In this document: positions 24,985-37,749 of the stretch, one piece after another
How positions within the stretch are numbered: position 1 is the stretch's first letter
Layout of the letters: each line of letters opens with the position of its first letter
From: Eriocheir sinensis
Lineage: Eukaryota; Arthropoda; Malacostraca; Decapoda; Varunidae
Direction: 5' to 3'
Length of the DNA: 64,000 bases
NCBI RefSeq assembly: GCF_024679095.1
Contig: NC_066529.1
Coordinates: 4,519,866 to 4,583,865, forward strand
Notes under the pieces: model-generated
What the model saw: the letters and a program-made list of their open reading frames with translations, nothing else
What the model was told of the DNA's origin: nothing
Databases searched by the model: none
Position numbers and translations under genes: made by a program

Positions 24985-25640
24985 AGAAACATGAAGGTTA
25001 CGTAACGGCAGATTAACTAATGGCAAACCGTTAAGAAATTCAAGTAAAGGAAATTTGTATATATTTACCAGAAAAAAAAGAAGAAAAACACCTGGTAAAA
25101 AGATGCTATGAAAAATTAAGAAATGAAAGTAAAGAAAATTTATATATATTTACCAGAAAACAACCCCCCCCAAAAAAAAACTGATAAACAGATGCTATGA
25201 AAAATTAAGAAAAGAAAGTAAAGGAAATGTGTTTATATTTACCAGAAAACAAAACAAAAAAAGCTGGTAAAAAAGTTCTATGAAAAAAAAAGGAATGGAA
25301 TTAAAGGAAATTTCTATATATTTACCAGAAAGCATAAACACCTGGTTAAAAAAAATGCTTTGAAAAATTAAGAAATGGGAGTAAGATTTCTATACATTTA
25401 CCCAAAATCATAAACACATGGTAAATAAATGCTATGAAAATGCTATGCAATGACAAATAAATGCTATCGTAAATGCTATGAAAATTAAGAAATGAAAATA
25501 AAGGAAATTTGTATATAACACCTGGTTAAATAAATGCTATGAAAAAAATAAAGAAATGAAAGTAAAAAAAAATTGTGTATATATTTACCAGAAAACAACA
25601 AAAAAATCACCAGGTAAACCGATGCTATGAAACAAAAAGC
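24985..25640. repeat. About 85-bp tandem array, about 7 copies
   Basis: TTTACCAGAAA or close variants occur at 25,064, 25,149, 25,238, 25,321, 25,397 and 25,584. Conserved companions are GATGCTATGAAAAATTAAG and AAAGTAAAGGAAATTTG. One unit lacks the TTTACC part, which explains the 187-bp gap. A related direct repeat (TTTGAAGCCATGTAGAAGATG block) lies just upstream at 24,750-24,830. Confidence 0.9.
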
Positions 25641-25854
25641 TGGAAATGGATGGAAACAGGGACGTCACGGCGGAGGGACGAATGGAAAACAGTTAAATGG
25701 CGTGAGGGCAAAAGCGATGGAATCCCCCACGCTTACGCCGCCAATCCCGGTGCTAAATCGCCGCAGGTTGAGCCCTTAAAGTGACGACCTCGGCGGCACC
25801 GGCATCAGCGCAAAGCCGATCCCGTTGCCAACACCATCAACGCCGCCCCCCGTA

Positions 25855-26470
25855 ACACTGCCACCACTAACACCAACACCACTAACAGGACCAAAAGCAA
25901 CGCAAACAAAACTAACACGATCACTACTAACACCAACTGCACTAACTTGACCACAAATATGACCACTTGCGCCAACACTACTAACACCAACACCACTAAC
26001 ACCAACACCACTAACAGGACCAAAAGTAACGCAAACAAAACTAACACGATCACCACTAACACCAACTGCACTAACTTGACCACTAATATGACCACCACTT
26101 GCGCCAACACCACTAACACCAACATCGCCCCTAACGCTACCACCACTAACAGGACCAAAACTAACACGATCACCACTTACACCAGCACCACTAACTTGAC
26201 CACCACTATCAACAACACCACTAGCACCAACGTCAACCCTAACACGTCAAAACCACTAACACCACCACCACTAACAGAACCAAAAGTAACTTCACCCTCA
26301 CTTACATAACTACCACTGATAACTTAACACTAACAGGACCACCACAACTTAAAACGCTAACACAAACCTAGTAAGACCCACTAACCTGATCGACACTAAC
26401 ACTACGACCACTAACAACTAACACCAACAGGACCACCACTAACATTACCACAACTTAAAACTACTAACAC
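25855..26470. repeat. Nested ACC/AAC array with ~129-bp higher-order unit
   Basis: A loose 9-bp motif near ACCACTAAC fills the segment. On top of it a larger unit recurs: AACAGGACCAAAA occurs at 25,884, 26,013 and 26,148 and a variant at 26,273, giving spacings of 129, 135 and 125 bp. The + strand reads as a Thr/Asn-rich frame, and the minus strand as a Val/Leu-rich frame. Both are by-products of a 9-bp unit. Confidence 0.9.
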
Positions 26471-26492
26471 TTGAACCGCATATAATAACAGC

Positions 26493-26493
<1 letters not shown>

Positions 26494-26537
<44 letters not shown>

Positions 26538-26672
26538 TATGCTTGTATATCGTGTTGTCACCTGCTATGGACCGTGTGTGGTATATGCGTGCATACGTTG
26601 TTGCGGGAAGTCGTATGTTGGTTTCCGTAGTGGTAGTAGTAGTAGTAGTAGTAGTAATAGTAGTAGAGAGAG

Positions 26673-26759
<87 letters not shown>
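26494..26759. repeat. (GT)n, (TAG)n and (GA)n cluster
   Basis: A GT array at 26,494-26,536, an interrupted TAG array at 26,634-26,666 and a GA array at 26,675-26,759, followed by GACA/GACAGA units. Confidence 0.96.
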
Positions 26760-26762
<3 letters not shown>

Positions 26763-26979
26763 CAGAGACAGAGACAAACAGACAGAGAGACAGACAGGTA
26801 GGCAAGCACGCAGGCAAACTGAAATACGTTAATGCGAAAGAATAATACAGGCATGGGAGACTACGCTAAAACATTATTAAGCAGAGGGATTAGCGAAGAG
26901 GGTAAGAAGGGACGGAAGGAGAGGATGAAAAGGGACGAACGAAAAGGGAAGGATAAAAGGAGTGGGCTTAAACGTGCGT

Positions 26980-27139
26980 GTGTGTGTGTGTGTGTGCGTG
27001 TGTGTGTGCGTGTGGGTTTCCGTCACCAATTACTTGTCTAGGCATAAAATTAAAACTTGGGCAGGTGGGCAGCCGGTGGTGGGAGGAGTTGAGGTGAAAA
27101 AAAAAGCGAGAGTTTGTGTTGTTGGTAGTGGAGTCACGC

Positions 27140-27210
<71 letters not shown>
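26980..27210. repeat. Imperfect (GT)n and perfect (TC)n arrays
   Basis: GT with GC interruptions at 26,980-27,014, and a 69-bp TC array at 27,142-27,210. Confidence 0.95.
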
Positions 27211-27803
<593 letters not shown>

Positions 27804-27829
27804 ATTAACCCCATTCCCTTACCTGCCTG

Positions 27830-27960
27830 AACACGGTTAAATGGAATCGAATCGTGTAAGTTCAAGCGGCTGACCTTTCCGATCCTATATGCGGCGCCTT
27901 AAAAATTCACGTGATTTGGGTTCACTCTCAGCGGCGAACACAGACTGACAGGGATGTAAA
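27830..27960. other. Short non-repetitive island
   Basis: Unique mixed-composition sequence with several CpGs (CTATATGCGGCGCC, TCAGCGGCGAAC) between repeats. No coding signal was recognised. A candidate conserved non-coding element, by contrast with its surroundings only. Confidence 0.25.
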
Positions 27961-28257
27961 AGTGTAGGTGTGGTAATAGGCGGATAGGGGGAACAGGTAG
28001 GTGGTGGGTGGGGGGAGAGAGAGAGAGAGAGAGTGTTTGTGGTTGAGGTGACATATTAAAAGAGAGATGGAATTTGAGTTACAGAAAAAAAGAATAGGGA
28101 ATTAAGGAAGGTTGTGAGAGTAGAAGAGGGAAAGGCATAATGATTTGATGATTGTGGGAAGTGAATGAGAGAGTAGGGTTAGAGAAAGACGGTAGACAAG
28201 AAAGCATAAAGAAAGGGATGAGAAAGGGAGTTCAGACAAGAAACTGAGATGAGAAAA

Positions 28258-28500
28258 GAATTGAAAAGAGCTGATGATGATGGCGGCTGCTGTTGATGAT
28301 GATAAGTGTGAGGCTTTTCAACGGGATCAAGAGACAGTTCAAAAGGAATTTCTACACAAGTTTTGTCATCCAGGAAAAAAAAAAAAGAATTGAAAAGGAC
28401 TTGTGATTTCTGGTGCTGATGATGATGATGATAAGGGTGAGACATTTTAACGGGATCAAGAAACAGTTTGAAGAATTTCTACCCAAGTTTTGTCACCCTG
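28258..28500. repeat. 129-bp tandem duplication containing GAT repeats
   Basis: GAATTGAAAAG at 28,258 recurs at 28,387. Both copies continue through GATGATGATG, ACGGGATCAAGARACAGTT and AATTTCTACMCAAGTTTTGT (R and M mark differences). Confidence 0.92.
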
Positions 28501-29311
28501 CGAAGTGGTCGATTGATAACCTATAAGTAAAGGTTGACGCGAAGTGGAGCGGGGCGCGTCAATAGTGGATGAGGCGTCAAGCTCCCTACACCAGGACTTC
28601 AAAGTTGGCCGAAGTTTATGAAGTTGTTTCTGACTTGTGGGGGAGAAGGGGCGGGTGAGTTCCTGGTGTCTTTGTATGTATTTTATTTTGTTTGTTTATT
28701 TCCTTATTTATCTTTATTAATTTTATTTGTTGTGTAAGAAAAATATGCATTATCGTATTATTTTTTTTGTGTGTGTGAATAAAGTTTACATTGTCGTTTG
28801 ATGTTAGGTTGAACACGAAGAAAATGGTTCCTTCGTTCTGAATCTCTTGGTTTTCGAAAAGTATTACCTCGTAGAGAAATGATAAACAGTGTAAAAGGGA
28901 AAAGTTAAACTGTTTTGATGCATTTCTCTCATTCTCTTTTTCTTTTCATTATGCTAACTCCATATTTTTCTCCTCTTTCTTACCTTCTCCCTCTTCCTCT
29001 GTTCTTCCAGTAAACTTCTCCTTTCATTTGATTCTTTCTACTCTCCTTTTTCCCCCTATATCTTTTTTTTCTTCCTTTTTTATACCAGTAAGCCATTCGT
29101 CCCCTTTCTCTCTCTTTCTCCAATCATACCAACAAGGTCTATGCAGCGGGCTATTTCTTTTCTCTCTTCTCTCTCTCTCTCTCCCTCTCTCCCTCCCTCC
29201 CTCCCTCCCTCTCTCCCTTCCTCCGTTATACCAGTAAGGGATTATTTATTTGCACACTTAAAACTCCACCTTTATGACCGTGCATTAAACCGTAATGGTC
29301 GTGGGTGAAGA

Positions 29312-29314
<3 letters not shown>

Positions 29315-29407
<93 letters not shown>

Positions 29408-29454
29408 GAATCAGCGTGGTGGAGCTAATTATTAAAGAGCGATGGAATAAGACA

Positions 29455-29505
<51 letters not shown>
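29315..29505. repeat. (GA)45 and (CA)25 microsatellites
   Basis: A perfect GA array at 29,315-29,405 and a CA array at 29,456-29,505, 50 bp apart. Confidence 0.98.
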
Positions 29506-29507
<2 letters not shown>

Positions 29508-29524
29508 GGAGACAATTAATATGA

Positions 29525-29714
29525 CGGTGCTTGTGGTGGTGGTGGTGGTGATGGTTGTGGTGGCGGTTGTTGTGGTGGTATATCTTCACGAGTGGCGCCT
29601 GGTTCCTATTTTTACCCATTTATCTTGACGGGGAGGAGTGAGGTGTGGTCGCTATTCAGGTAAAATCACCACCACCACCACCACTACCACCACCACCACT
29701 ACCACCACCACCAC
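29525..29714. repeat. GTG-rich patch facing a (CCA)n array
   Basis: GTGGTG-type triplets at 29,530-29,580 are followed about 90 bp later by CCA triplets at 29,667-29,714. The two are complementary and could pair as an imperfect inverted repeat. Confidence 0.7.
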
Positions 29715-29739
29715 TTATTTACTATTTCCACTACTACAA

Positions 29740-30050
29740 GCGCAACCAAAATCGTCCCTTCCACCTTATCCTTCCTTCGCTCCCTCCCTCTCTTCATTCC
29801 TTCCTTCCTTTATGTCTTTCTTTTTTTGTTTCCTTCCTTCCTGTCGTCCTTCCTTCTTTCTTTTCTTGTTTCTTTCTTTCTCCTCCTTTCTTCCTTCTTT
29901 CCTTCACTCCTTCCTTTTCTCCTTTCCCCTCTTCTTTCTTTTCTTTCTTCCTTCCTTTCATCCTTTCTTGTTTCCTTCCGTCGTTTCCTTCCCCTCTTCC
30001 TTCTCTCTTCCCTCACCACCTGTCAACACTCCATTCCTACCTCACCTTTA
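29740..30050. other. Pyrimidine-rich CCTT-type DNA
   Basis: TTCC/CTTT tetranucleotide-rich filler with no exon. Confidence 0.65.
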
Positions 30051-30279
30051 ACTAAAAACCAACCAACCAGACAAACACACAAACAAGAAAACAACAACAT
30101 GTGTACCCCCATAATGACACCAGCGCAATGGAACGTGTATATAAACTTTTTAATCTTTTTCCTCCTTACCTGTGTGGCTCTGATTCGGTTCACGGGGCGC
30201 AGGTTTTTAGCGAAGGTTAACGAGACCCGGTACGAAATTACTTAAGGCGAAGTGAGAGTGTTGGCGTGTGGAGGTGTGA

Positions 30280-30610
30280 GGGTGATTACAGGTGAGACGC
30301 GGGTGATTGTGCGGGTTGTATGCGGTTTGGAAGGATGGGGTGACGGGTGAAGGTGAGGGAAGAAGGTGGTGGAGTAGGGGAATGAAGGAAGAAGGGAGAG
30401 GTGGTGAAGGAGAGAGAAGAGAAATGGGGGAATGGCGGAGAAGGAGCGAGATAGATTGATAGATAGATATTGGTAGATAGATAGATAGATAAGAAGATAA
30501 ATAGAGAGGACGAGAAGTAGAGAGAAGAAAAATAAGGGAGTGATAGATGATTGATATTGATATATAGGTAGATATAGATAGATAGAAAGACACAGATAAA
30601 TAGATAAATG
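30280..30610. other. Purine-rich DNA with GATA repeats
   Basis: G/A-rich sequence containing interrupted GATA tetranucleotide runs at 30,450-30,495 and 30,555-30,610. Confidence 0.7.
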
Positions 30611-30917
30611 GACAGGTAGACAGATAGAGAGAAAGTATTTTACCTCTTTAGACAGAATATTGTTTGTTTCGAAAAAATAAATCTTAATGTTTCTTTGTCA
30701 TCGTTGTTGTTATCATTATTCATTCTATTACTATTATCATTCCTATTGTTATTTTCCTCATCATTGTCATTATCGTCATATTCCTGCCCGACAAATCATT
30801 CTCCTATTCAACATTATCAGTACCGTTATCTGCATCGTTAGCATAATGAGGATAATTTTCGCTTGAGCTGTCAGGGAGGCTGTGTGTTCAGAAGCGGTAA
30901 CTCGTGCGTGGATTTTT

Positions 30918-31160
30918 GATGTGGAATTACTCTTTTTGTGTGTGTCTATATTTAGTTATGTCATTGTCCTCATGTTTGTCGCAACCTATCTTTTTTTATT
31001 TATCTTACAAACTTCTTTTCATCCTTCAAGCTTTTCTACCCTGTCTCTCCCATCCCCTTTTGATGTGGAATTACTTTTTTGTGTGTGTCTATATTTAATT
31101 ATGCCACCGTCCTGATGTTTTCCTCTACCTTTCTTTTTTTAATTTAATCTTACATACCTC
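30918..31160. repeat. 144-bp tandem duplication
   Basis: GATGTGGAATTACT at 30,918 recurs at 31,062. Both are followed by TTTTTGTGTGTGTCTATATT and, further on, by CTTTTCATCCTTCA. Confidence 0.88.
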
Positions 31161-31204
31161 TTTTCATCCTTCACTTTTAATCTATCTTAGAAACCTCTGT
31201 TCAT

Positions 31205-31445
31205 CCTACAGTGTTTTTCAATCTTTAATCTTTTTTTCAATCTTCAGTTCTTTTTTCTTTCAATCTTCAGCTTTTTTTTTCAATCTGTAATTTTTTTTTT
31301 CAATCTTCAATTCTTTTTTTTTTTCAATCTTCAGCCTTTTTTCAATCTTCAATCTCTTTTTTTTAATCTTCAATTCTTTTTTTTCAATCTTTAGCCTTTT
31401 TTCAGTCTTCAATCATTGTTCTTAATCTTTCTCAATCTTTAAGCT
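31205..31445. repeat. Oligo-T minisatellite, TTTTTTCAATCTTCA units
   Basis: CAATCTTCA or CAATCTTTA is repeated about ten times, separated by runs of 5-11 T. The unit length varies from about 19 to 27 bp because of the T run. Confidence 0.88.
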
Positions 31446-32003
31446 TTTTTTTCTTATCTATCTTAGAAACTCTTTTCATCCTTCTTTTTTTATTTATCTT
31501 ACAAACCTCTTTTCATACTTCAATTTTTTATCCCATTTGTCCAACTTCGCCTCATACTCCTCATTTTTATTTGTCTACCTTCTCCCTCTTTCATCGCCTT
31601 TATCCTTCAGTTATTATCAAAGGTATATTTCTTCTTCTCTTCTCTTTACTTTTTATTTTATTTTATACGACCCCCTTCCTCCCTTATCAAACCGTTCTCA
31701 TCATACTCTTCTGATTATAATTCTTACTATCCTTTTCTTCATATCGTTGTAGCCGTCTTTAACTTCTTTTTCATTCTTCTTTCTTCATAAACAACGGTAC
31801 CTTTTAACAGTTTACCTCCTCGCTTCTCTTCCCCTCTTCCCCATACTTCTTTTCCCCAAATACAACAACCCCATGACTTAACCCAACCAAGCAACTCACT
31901 TCCCTCTTCGCATATCTTCTCTTCCCCATTCTTCTTTCCGCAAACACATTAACCCCTTAACTTAACCCAACCCAACCTCTCACCCGCATCTTCTCTCTCA
32001 CAG

Positions 32004-32109
32004 CTTTCTGCAAGGAGCCTCTGGGAATGGAGTCAGGCCACATCAACGACACGCAGCTCACAGCCTCGTCCGCCTACGATGTGTCTGTGACGGGGCCTTC
32101 CTCTGCCAG
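32004..32109 (+). CDS. Ddr: Exon of a discoidin domain receptor-like protein (discoidin domain start)
   Basis: This internal exon encodes the first 34 residues of a discoidin (F5/8 type C) domain, the collagen-binding module of discoidin domain receptor tyrosine kinases. It reads FCKEPLGMESGHINDT and on through TASSAYDVS to SSAR. The opening Cys, LGM(E/Q), the I-x-D-x-Q-L-T-A-S-S block and the final Arg match the domain start. NDT is an N-glycosylation sequon. The acceptor is pyrimidine-rich and ends in CACAG; the donor is CAG|GTGGGT. The exon begins in phase 1 and ends in phase 2. The signal-peptide exon must lie upstream and was not found. An aromatic contact in human DDR2 (Trp52, from memory) falls in the SSQWYD segment, which reads SSAYDV here, so that residue seems not to be conserved. 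A soluble paralogue with the same domain is possible. Confidence 0.93.
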
Positions 32110-32334
32110 GTGGGTGTGAGCTTGACGTGTCTGTCTGTCTGTCTGTCTGTCCTCCTCCAGCTAGTCTTCTCCCGCCTCTTGTGTCCAGATCGCCGTCTCA
32201 GCAGATCGGAGCATCGCGCGTCGGCTCCGGAAGATGGATTAAAACAGTAGTGATATATTCTGCTTCTCCTTCGTCTGGGCGGATCGATGTGAAGGTCATT
32301 ATGGAGTGTGGCAGCATTAATCACCTCTAGATGG

Positions 32335-32960
32335 GGTGTTGCGAGGGGAGAGAAGGGGGGGAGAGCGGAGAGAGGAGGAGGAGGAGGAAAAGGGGCTGTG
32401 GTGAGGGATCGCAGAGGAGGAGAAGCTGGAGGGAGGTGAGAAACGGTCGGTTATAGAGAGTAGGCAATGATAACAGGGAGAAGAGAGGGGAAGGAATGTG
32501 CGTAGAAGGGATAGAGTGAAGGCAATGGTATGGGAGAAGGGAGAGAGGGGAGAGGAGAGGGAGAGAAGAGTGTGGAAGCGATTGATATGAAAGGCAGTGT
32601 GATAGGGTGAAGAGAAACGGGATAAGGAAGGAGGGGAGTGTGAGTGAGTGCGAGAGGGTGATGGGCGAGACGAAAGGAAATAAGGGAGAAGAAGAGAGCA
32701 TGGGAGGTGTGTTGAAGGTGTAGAAAAAAATGGCAGTTTGATATGTAAGATTTGGATAAAGGAGAGCACAGACAGGCAGTATGAGAGGAAACTGGAGTGG
32801 AATAGAGTAGATAAATGAATTGATTAGGGAGAAAGAGGTAAGGTAGACAGAGAAAGGGAAAGTGAGATGAAGGAGGTGAACTGTCAGAAGGAAAATTGAT
32901 GCGTTACTCGCGATAGGGAAACGGGAAGGAAATAAATCTGACTAAAAGCGAAAATAAAAT
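32335..32960. other. Purine-rich DNA
   Basis: A G/A-rich + strand (GGGAGAGA, GGAGGAGG) directly downstream of the first exon. Just before it, at 32,130-32,155, are TCTG repeats. No coding signal. Confidence 0.65.
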
Positions 32961-32985
32961 ACATGAGAATTAGCATATAGAGTCA

Positions 32986-33800
32986 GCATCGAGTTATTAT
33001 CTTCCATGAAAATACAAAGACAGACCGAGCGACGACAAGGCTGCCATAATTAAATAAGAATACCCCCAAAACGATAATAATAATAGCTAATAAGAATATA
33101 TAGGAGAAAAAAAGCATATGAACTGGAATATAACGTAAGCATCGAATTATTATCCCCCAACGAAAACACAAATAGAAGGACTGAAAAAAAAAAATAAAGA
33201 AAGCTCCCATACTGAAATAAGAATACGTAGAAATAAAAAAAAAGAGAATGTGTACAAATAAAATAACATGCGAAGTAGAATATAAAGTAAACATCGAATT
33301 ATTATCAACTTCCATGGAAACACAAATAGAAAAAAAGGTCCCATAATTAAACACGAGTACCTAGGAAAAAAAAAAACAGGAGAACTAGAGTAAAGTATTA
33401 GCATCGATTTTATTACCTCCAACGGAAACACAAACAGGCAGACAGATGGAGGGACGAAAAAGCTGCCATTATTAAATAGAATACCCCCGAAAATATAATA
33501 AAAACAGATAACACTGATAATACATAGAAATAAGAGCGTGGGAACTAGAATATCCCATTAGCATCGAAGTCTTATCACCCATGGAAACACTATTAGAGGG
33601 AATGAAGGACTAAAAAAAAAGCTTCCATAATTAGATACGGATGCGTTCTAAGGAAAAAAAAAAAACGTAGAAAACCATGAGAGCTAAAATGTAACGTAAG
33701 CATCGGACTATTATTACCTTCCACGGAAACACAAATAGACAGACCGAGGGACGAAAAAGCTGCCATAATTAAATAAGAATACGCCCGAAAAGATGGCGCC
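32986..33800. repeat. About 150-bp tandem array, 6 copies
   Basis: GCATCGAATTATTATC or close variants occur at 32,986, 33,139, about 33,290, 33,401, 33,561 and 33,700. Spacings are 153, 151, 111, 160 and 139 bp. Units share a block near CCATGGAAACACAAATAGA, then AAAAAGCTGCCATAATTAAA, then AAGAATACCCCCGAAAA. Copies are diverged by substitutions and A-run length. Confidence 0.93.
33791..33800 (+). promoter_or_regulatory. CTCF-like core AGATGGCGCC (candidate)
   Basis: The decamer fits the CTCF core AGRKGGCRSY exactly and is identical to the one at 59,113-59,122. It lies where the ~150-bp array ends and a unique, CpG-containing island (33,790-34,040) begins. AAGATGGCGCC also resembles a YY1 site. 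Confidence 0.28.
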
Positions 33801-34050
33801 CCCGCACACAATGGCGCGCCGACGAACCAATATTGCCGGGGGAGTAAAATGAACCGCATCCACTCCGGAAAAATTAGATTCAAAACACTAATAATGACAG
33901 TTAATTACACTAAAGAGCTCCGGTAAAACCTTTTCAGTTCCTCCGGTAGATTTTTTTTTTACTATTTTTTTGTTCGTCTTTTATCTCCGCATCACAGACG
34001 TCATTTGCCAGCATCAACGGGCGCAGTAAAGACTAAATTCCCTTGCTAAA
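33800..34050. other. Non-repetitive island
   Basis: Unique sequence with CpGs and balanced composition (AATATTGCCGGGGGAGTAAA, CACAGACGTCATTTGCC). The latter contains a GACGTCA CRE-like site. No coding exon was recognised. A candidate intronic regulatory element. Confidence 0.3.
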
Positions 34051-34084
34051 GTTGGCTTGGGTGATTCTTAATGGCTTTCTCTCT

Positions 34085-34385
34085 ATCTGTTTCTCTGTCT
34101 TTTTATCTCATCTATCCTTTTTTTTTTCTCATTTTTTGATCTCATATTTTCCTTCCATCATTATTTCGTCATTCTCTTCCTTCCTTTTCTCTTTATTTTC
34201 CTTCTTTTCTCTTCTCTTCAACCTCCTCTTCTGGGTTCATGTTTCTCTGTCTGTTTATCCCATCTCCCATTTTTTTCTATTTTTTCTCCTATTTTTCTTC
34301 CTTCATTATTTCGTCATTCTCTTCCTTCCTTTTCTCTTTATTTTCCTTCTTTTCTCTTCTCCTCGACCTCCTCTTCTGGGTTTAT
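34085..34385. repeat. 145-bp tandem duplication
   Basis: CATTATTTCGTCATTCTCTT at 34,159 recurs at 34,304. Both copies end in ACCTCCTCTTCTGGGTT and are preceded by TCTCTGTCTKTTTATC (K marks a difference). Confidence 0.92.
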
Positions 34386-34399
34386 AGAAAGAAGGATCT

Positions 34400-36298
34400 C
34401 TGTCTCTATCTGTCTATCTCTCTTTATCTATCTATCTATATATCTCTCACTCACTTTCTCTTTCTCTCTCACCTGTCTATTTCCAGCACCGCGAGTTCAG
34501 GTATTTCTTTCATCGGTTACCTGGGAAACTCGCATTACCTCAACTCCCCTTTTTTATACCCTTCCTCTTACCTGATATTTTACCCCTCGCTCACCAGGTA
34601 TTTTCGCCATTATTAACGACTGCGCTGTCTCATTACCTGATATTTTTCACCCCTTGCCCGTGTTTGTATTTTTTCCTTTTGCTATTTTTTTTTTGGCATA
34701 TAAACGGATGTATTAACCATTATGTGATTTCCCTCCCTCCCTCATTACGTGGTTTTCTTCTCCCCTCATTACTCGCTGTTTTCCCTCAGTTTTTCGTGTT
34801 TTTTTCCCCTTTTTTTTGGGGGGGGATGATCGTGTATTGCTCTGTTCTTCCTTTTCCTGTTGCTCCTCTTCATTTTCCTCCTCTTCTTTCTCCTTCTTGC
34901 AGTCGTTATTCTTCTGGCTCTTCTCTTCTTCCATCCATCTCCCGCCAAGAACAGAACGCCCCAATAGTCATCAATTATCCATCCATCTCTCGTGTACAGC
35001 ATCCGTCTCTCCATCCATCCAGCCAGCGCTCTCTTCCTCGTCTTTTCTCTATATCCTTTTCATCTCTTTGTCATGTCTTCCGTATTTCATTTTCACATGT
35101 CACGTCTCTTCTTTACACCTTCCTGCCTTATCACGTCGTCATCTCTCTTTCTCATTTCTTCTTTTTCATATCTTCTTTATATCTTTCTTATCTCTTCCTC
35201 ATATTTTTTCATATTTTTTCCACATCTCTTTTTCCTGCACTTCATTTTTTTTTTTTTAATTCTCAGCCTTTATATTCAGTCTTTCATCTTTTCTTCTTTG
35301 TATTTTCTTCATATTTTATCTACTTTTTCATCACCTCTTCCTCATTTATTTCTCATTTATTCCTCCTCAATAGTTTGCCGCTGATGTGTCCTTCTATGTG
35401 TCCGTTTATTCTTCTCTTCTATCTCCTTTCCTTCCTTTCTCTCTTCTCTTTTTCCTTCTTTCTTTTCCTTTTCACTTCCTTTCACGTTCTTCTCTCCCTC
35501 TTCTTCCATCCCTCATCACTTTCCTCTTCCTCTTCTCGCTCTCCATGGCTTCTTTCCCTTCTCCTTCCTTCCTTTCACTTCTCTCCTCCCCTTCCCATCT
35601 TCATTTCTTCTATCTTCTCTCCTTTCTGCTCTCTTCTCTCTTTCTTTCCTTCCTTTCCTTTCTCTCCCTTCTCGCTTTTCTCCTTCTCTTCATTTTCTTT
35701 CATTCCTCTTATATTCTATCTTCCTCTTTTCGCTCTCCATGACTTCTTTCTCTTCCCGTTCTTCCTTCCTTTTCACACCTCCTTTCCCCTTCCCATCTTC
35801 ACGTCCTCCTCGCCTCTTCTCTTTCTTTACGTCTTCTTCAGCTCCTTCCGCCGCCCCTTCACGCCCTCCGCCGCCCTCTTCCTGCCCTCGTCACGCTCCT
35901 GCTGGTCCAAAGTCCTTAACTTGGCCCCTTCCATCCCGTCTTGGCCTAACAAGGGAAGATGTACGTCACTTTTGCCTTCACTTCCTTCTACACTACTGCC
36001 ACCACCACCACCACCACTACCACCACCACCTGCACCATCACCAGCACCGCGACCACTACCACGTACTCTCATTGATACTACAGCCACAACCACTGCATCT
36101 ACTACCATCACCACCAATACTACTTCTACCACAGTTATGTATAGCCACTACCATCTCCATAATCACTCATCTTCCTCTCTTCTTCCTTCTTCTTCTCTTT
36201 CTCCTTGTTCCTCTTCCTCTTTTCCGTCTCCTATTCTTTTAATTTTTTTCTTCGCCGCTTTCTCTTTCTCCTTATCTCTCTCTTATTACTAATCATAT

Positions 36299-36341
<43 letters not shown>

Positions 36342-37060
36342 CACCTCCATCATCCATCCTTCCTTCCATTCTCATTAGCCTTCACCTTTCCCTCACCTGC
36401 CCACAAACGTCTACCTGAATACACCTTCCTTATAGCTCTTTACACATATTTAATCACGGCCCTTCAAAGCCTTCCATACAGAACCTACCTTCATGTTCTC
36501 CTTCCATCCTTCCTTCCTTCCTTCCCTCCCTACCTAGCGTTTTCTTTTTCTTCTTAATCTACTTATACTTTACGCACTTACGCCCTATTCTTTTCTTCTT
36601 TCTCCGTGTTCTTTGCCTTCATTTACTTTCTGTCTGTCCTCTTAATTCCCTTTTTACCCCTGTCCCCTACCTCATTTATTTTTTTCCCCTTCCTTTTTTC
36701 ATCTTTCTCCTAAGTTTTCTCTGTTATGTCCTGTTATTCCCTATTGTCCTTATTTTCCACGCCATCCTACCTGTTTTCCTTTATCCTTTTACCTCCTTCC
36801 CACCTCTTATCCCCTTCCGTGTACTCCATTTTACCTGTTCTCCTTATTCCCTTCACCTCCTCTCCACCTCCTACCACCAGTTTTATCCGTTCTCCTTCCC
36901 TTCACCTCACCTCCCACCCTTACCCACAACCCTACCCGCCCTCCATATCCGCCTCTACTTCCCTTCGCCTCTGTCTACCCTGTTCTCCCAAAGACCACTT
37001 CCCGTCCCTATCTCTTCACCCCCTACCTCGCCCTGCCGTCCCGAAGTACCCCTGCCTACT
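34400..37060. other. Long pyrimidine-rich tract with a 542-codon artefact frame
   Basis: About 2.6 kb of C/T-rich + strand. It is open in one frame for 542 codons (34,664-36,292), but the product is only Ser/Phe/Leu/Pro/His strings with no domain. The lack of purines on this strand removes stop codons and explains the length. It contains ACC-type triplets at 35,995-36,135. Confidence 0.75.
36297..36341. repeat. (ACT)n / (TAC)n microsatellite
   Basis: About 14 perfect trinucleotide units. This is the reverse complement of the TAG/AGT arrays elsewhere in the window. Confidence 0.95.
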
Positions 37061-37259
37061 CCGCCTTCCCTATAAGACCGCCGTGGCCAGGTCTAACAAC
37101 ACACTTACCTGTGGCACGTGGCTCCAGGGACTCTGCAACACCCTCGCTCCCACACCTGCCCTGTTCGAGCCTCTAATCAGGGCGTCACAGGTGAAACGAA
37201 TTGCCCATTGTCGGGAAGAGCGGCGCCCTGCACTCACACCAAGGGAAGGGAGGTAGATC

Positions 37260-37262
<3 letters not shown>

Positions 37263-37301
<39 letters not shown>

Positions 37302-37357
37302 CTAGAAATTGGCAAACTGGCATTGAAAGATAACTAAAGGCGTACAAAAGAGAATTG

Positions 37358-37400
<43 letters not shown>
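37263..37400. repeat. (GA)18 and (GT)20 microsatellites
   Basis: A GA array at 37,263-37,298 and a GT array at 37,361-37,400. Confidence 0.97.
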
Positions 37401-37403
<3 letters not shown>

Positions 37404-37749
37404 AGGGGTAAAATATACTCTTCCTCTTTGCCGTCTGTAGAAAAAAACACAAAATAGGAGTTGTCGAAGATTTAGTATATTATAGCAAGTAGTATTTTCG
37501 TCTAGTTTCCTCCTCCTCCTCCTCCTCCTTAAGTTCGACGTGGGGCCATAATCGTCCTCCTCTTTGCTCCCTTTGGCAGAACCACAAAAAAATAAACCGG
37601 AAAAAGTGTGTCAAATATTTAATCAATTTTACCAAGATCTTTGTCGCAGTATTTTCCTCGCTCGCCCTCCTTCAGTTCGGTGTGTGCTCGTAACTGTCCT
37701 CCTCGTCACCCTCTTTAGTACACCCTAACACCGCCGCGCCACCCCGAGA

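Noticed and set aside
25947..26309. Thr/Asn-rich antifreeze-like or mucin-like protein frame
   Set aside because: It is generated by a 9-bp ACC/AAC repeat. No start, signal peptide or splice context, and the opposite strand is equally open.
34664..36292. 542-codon open frame on the + strand
   Set aside because: The product is low-complexity Ser/Phe/Leu/Pro/His with no domain. Pyrimidine-only DNA cannot form stop codons, so the length is expected from composition.
36726..37256. 176-codon + strand frame ending in less biased sequence (37,060-37,256)
   Set aside because: The end is compositionally more normal, but I recognise no domain and no acceptor/donor pair framing it.
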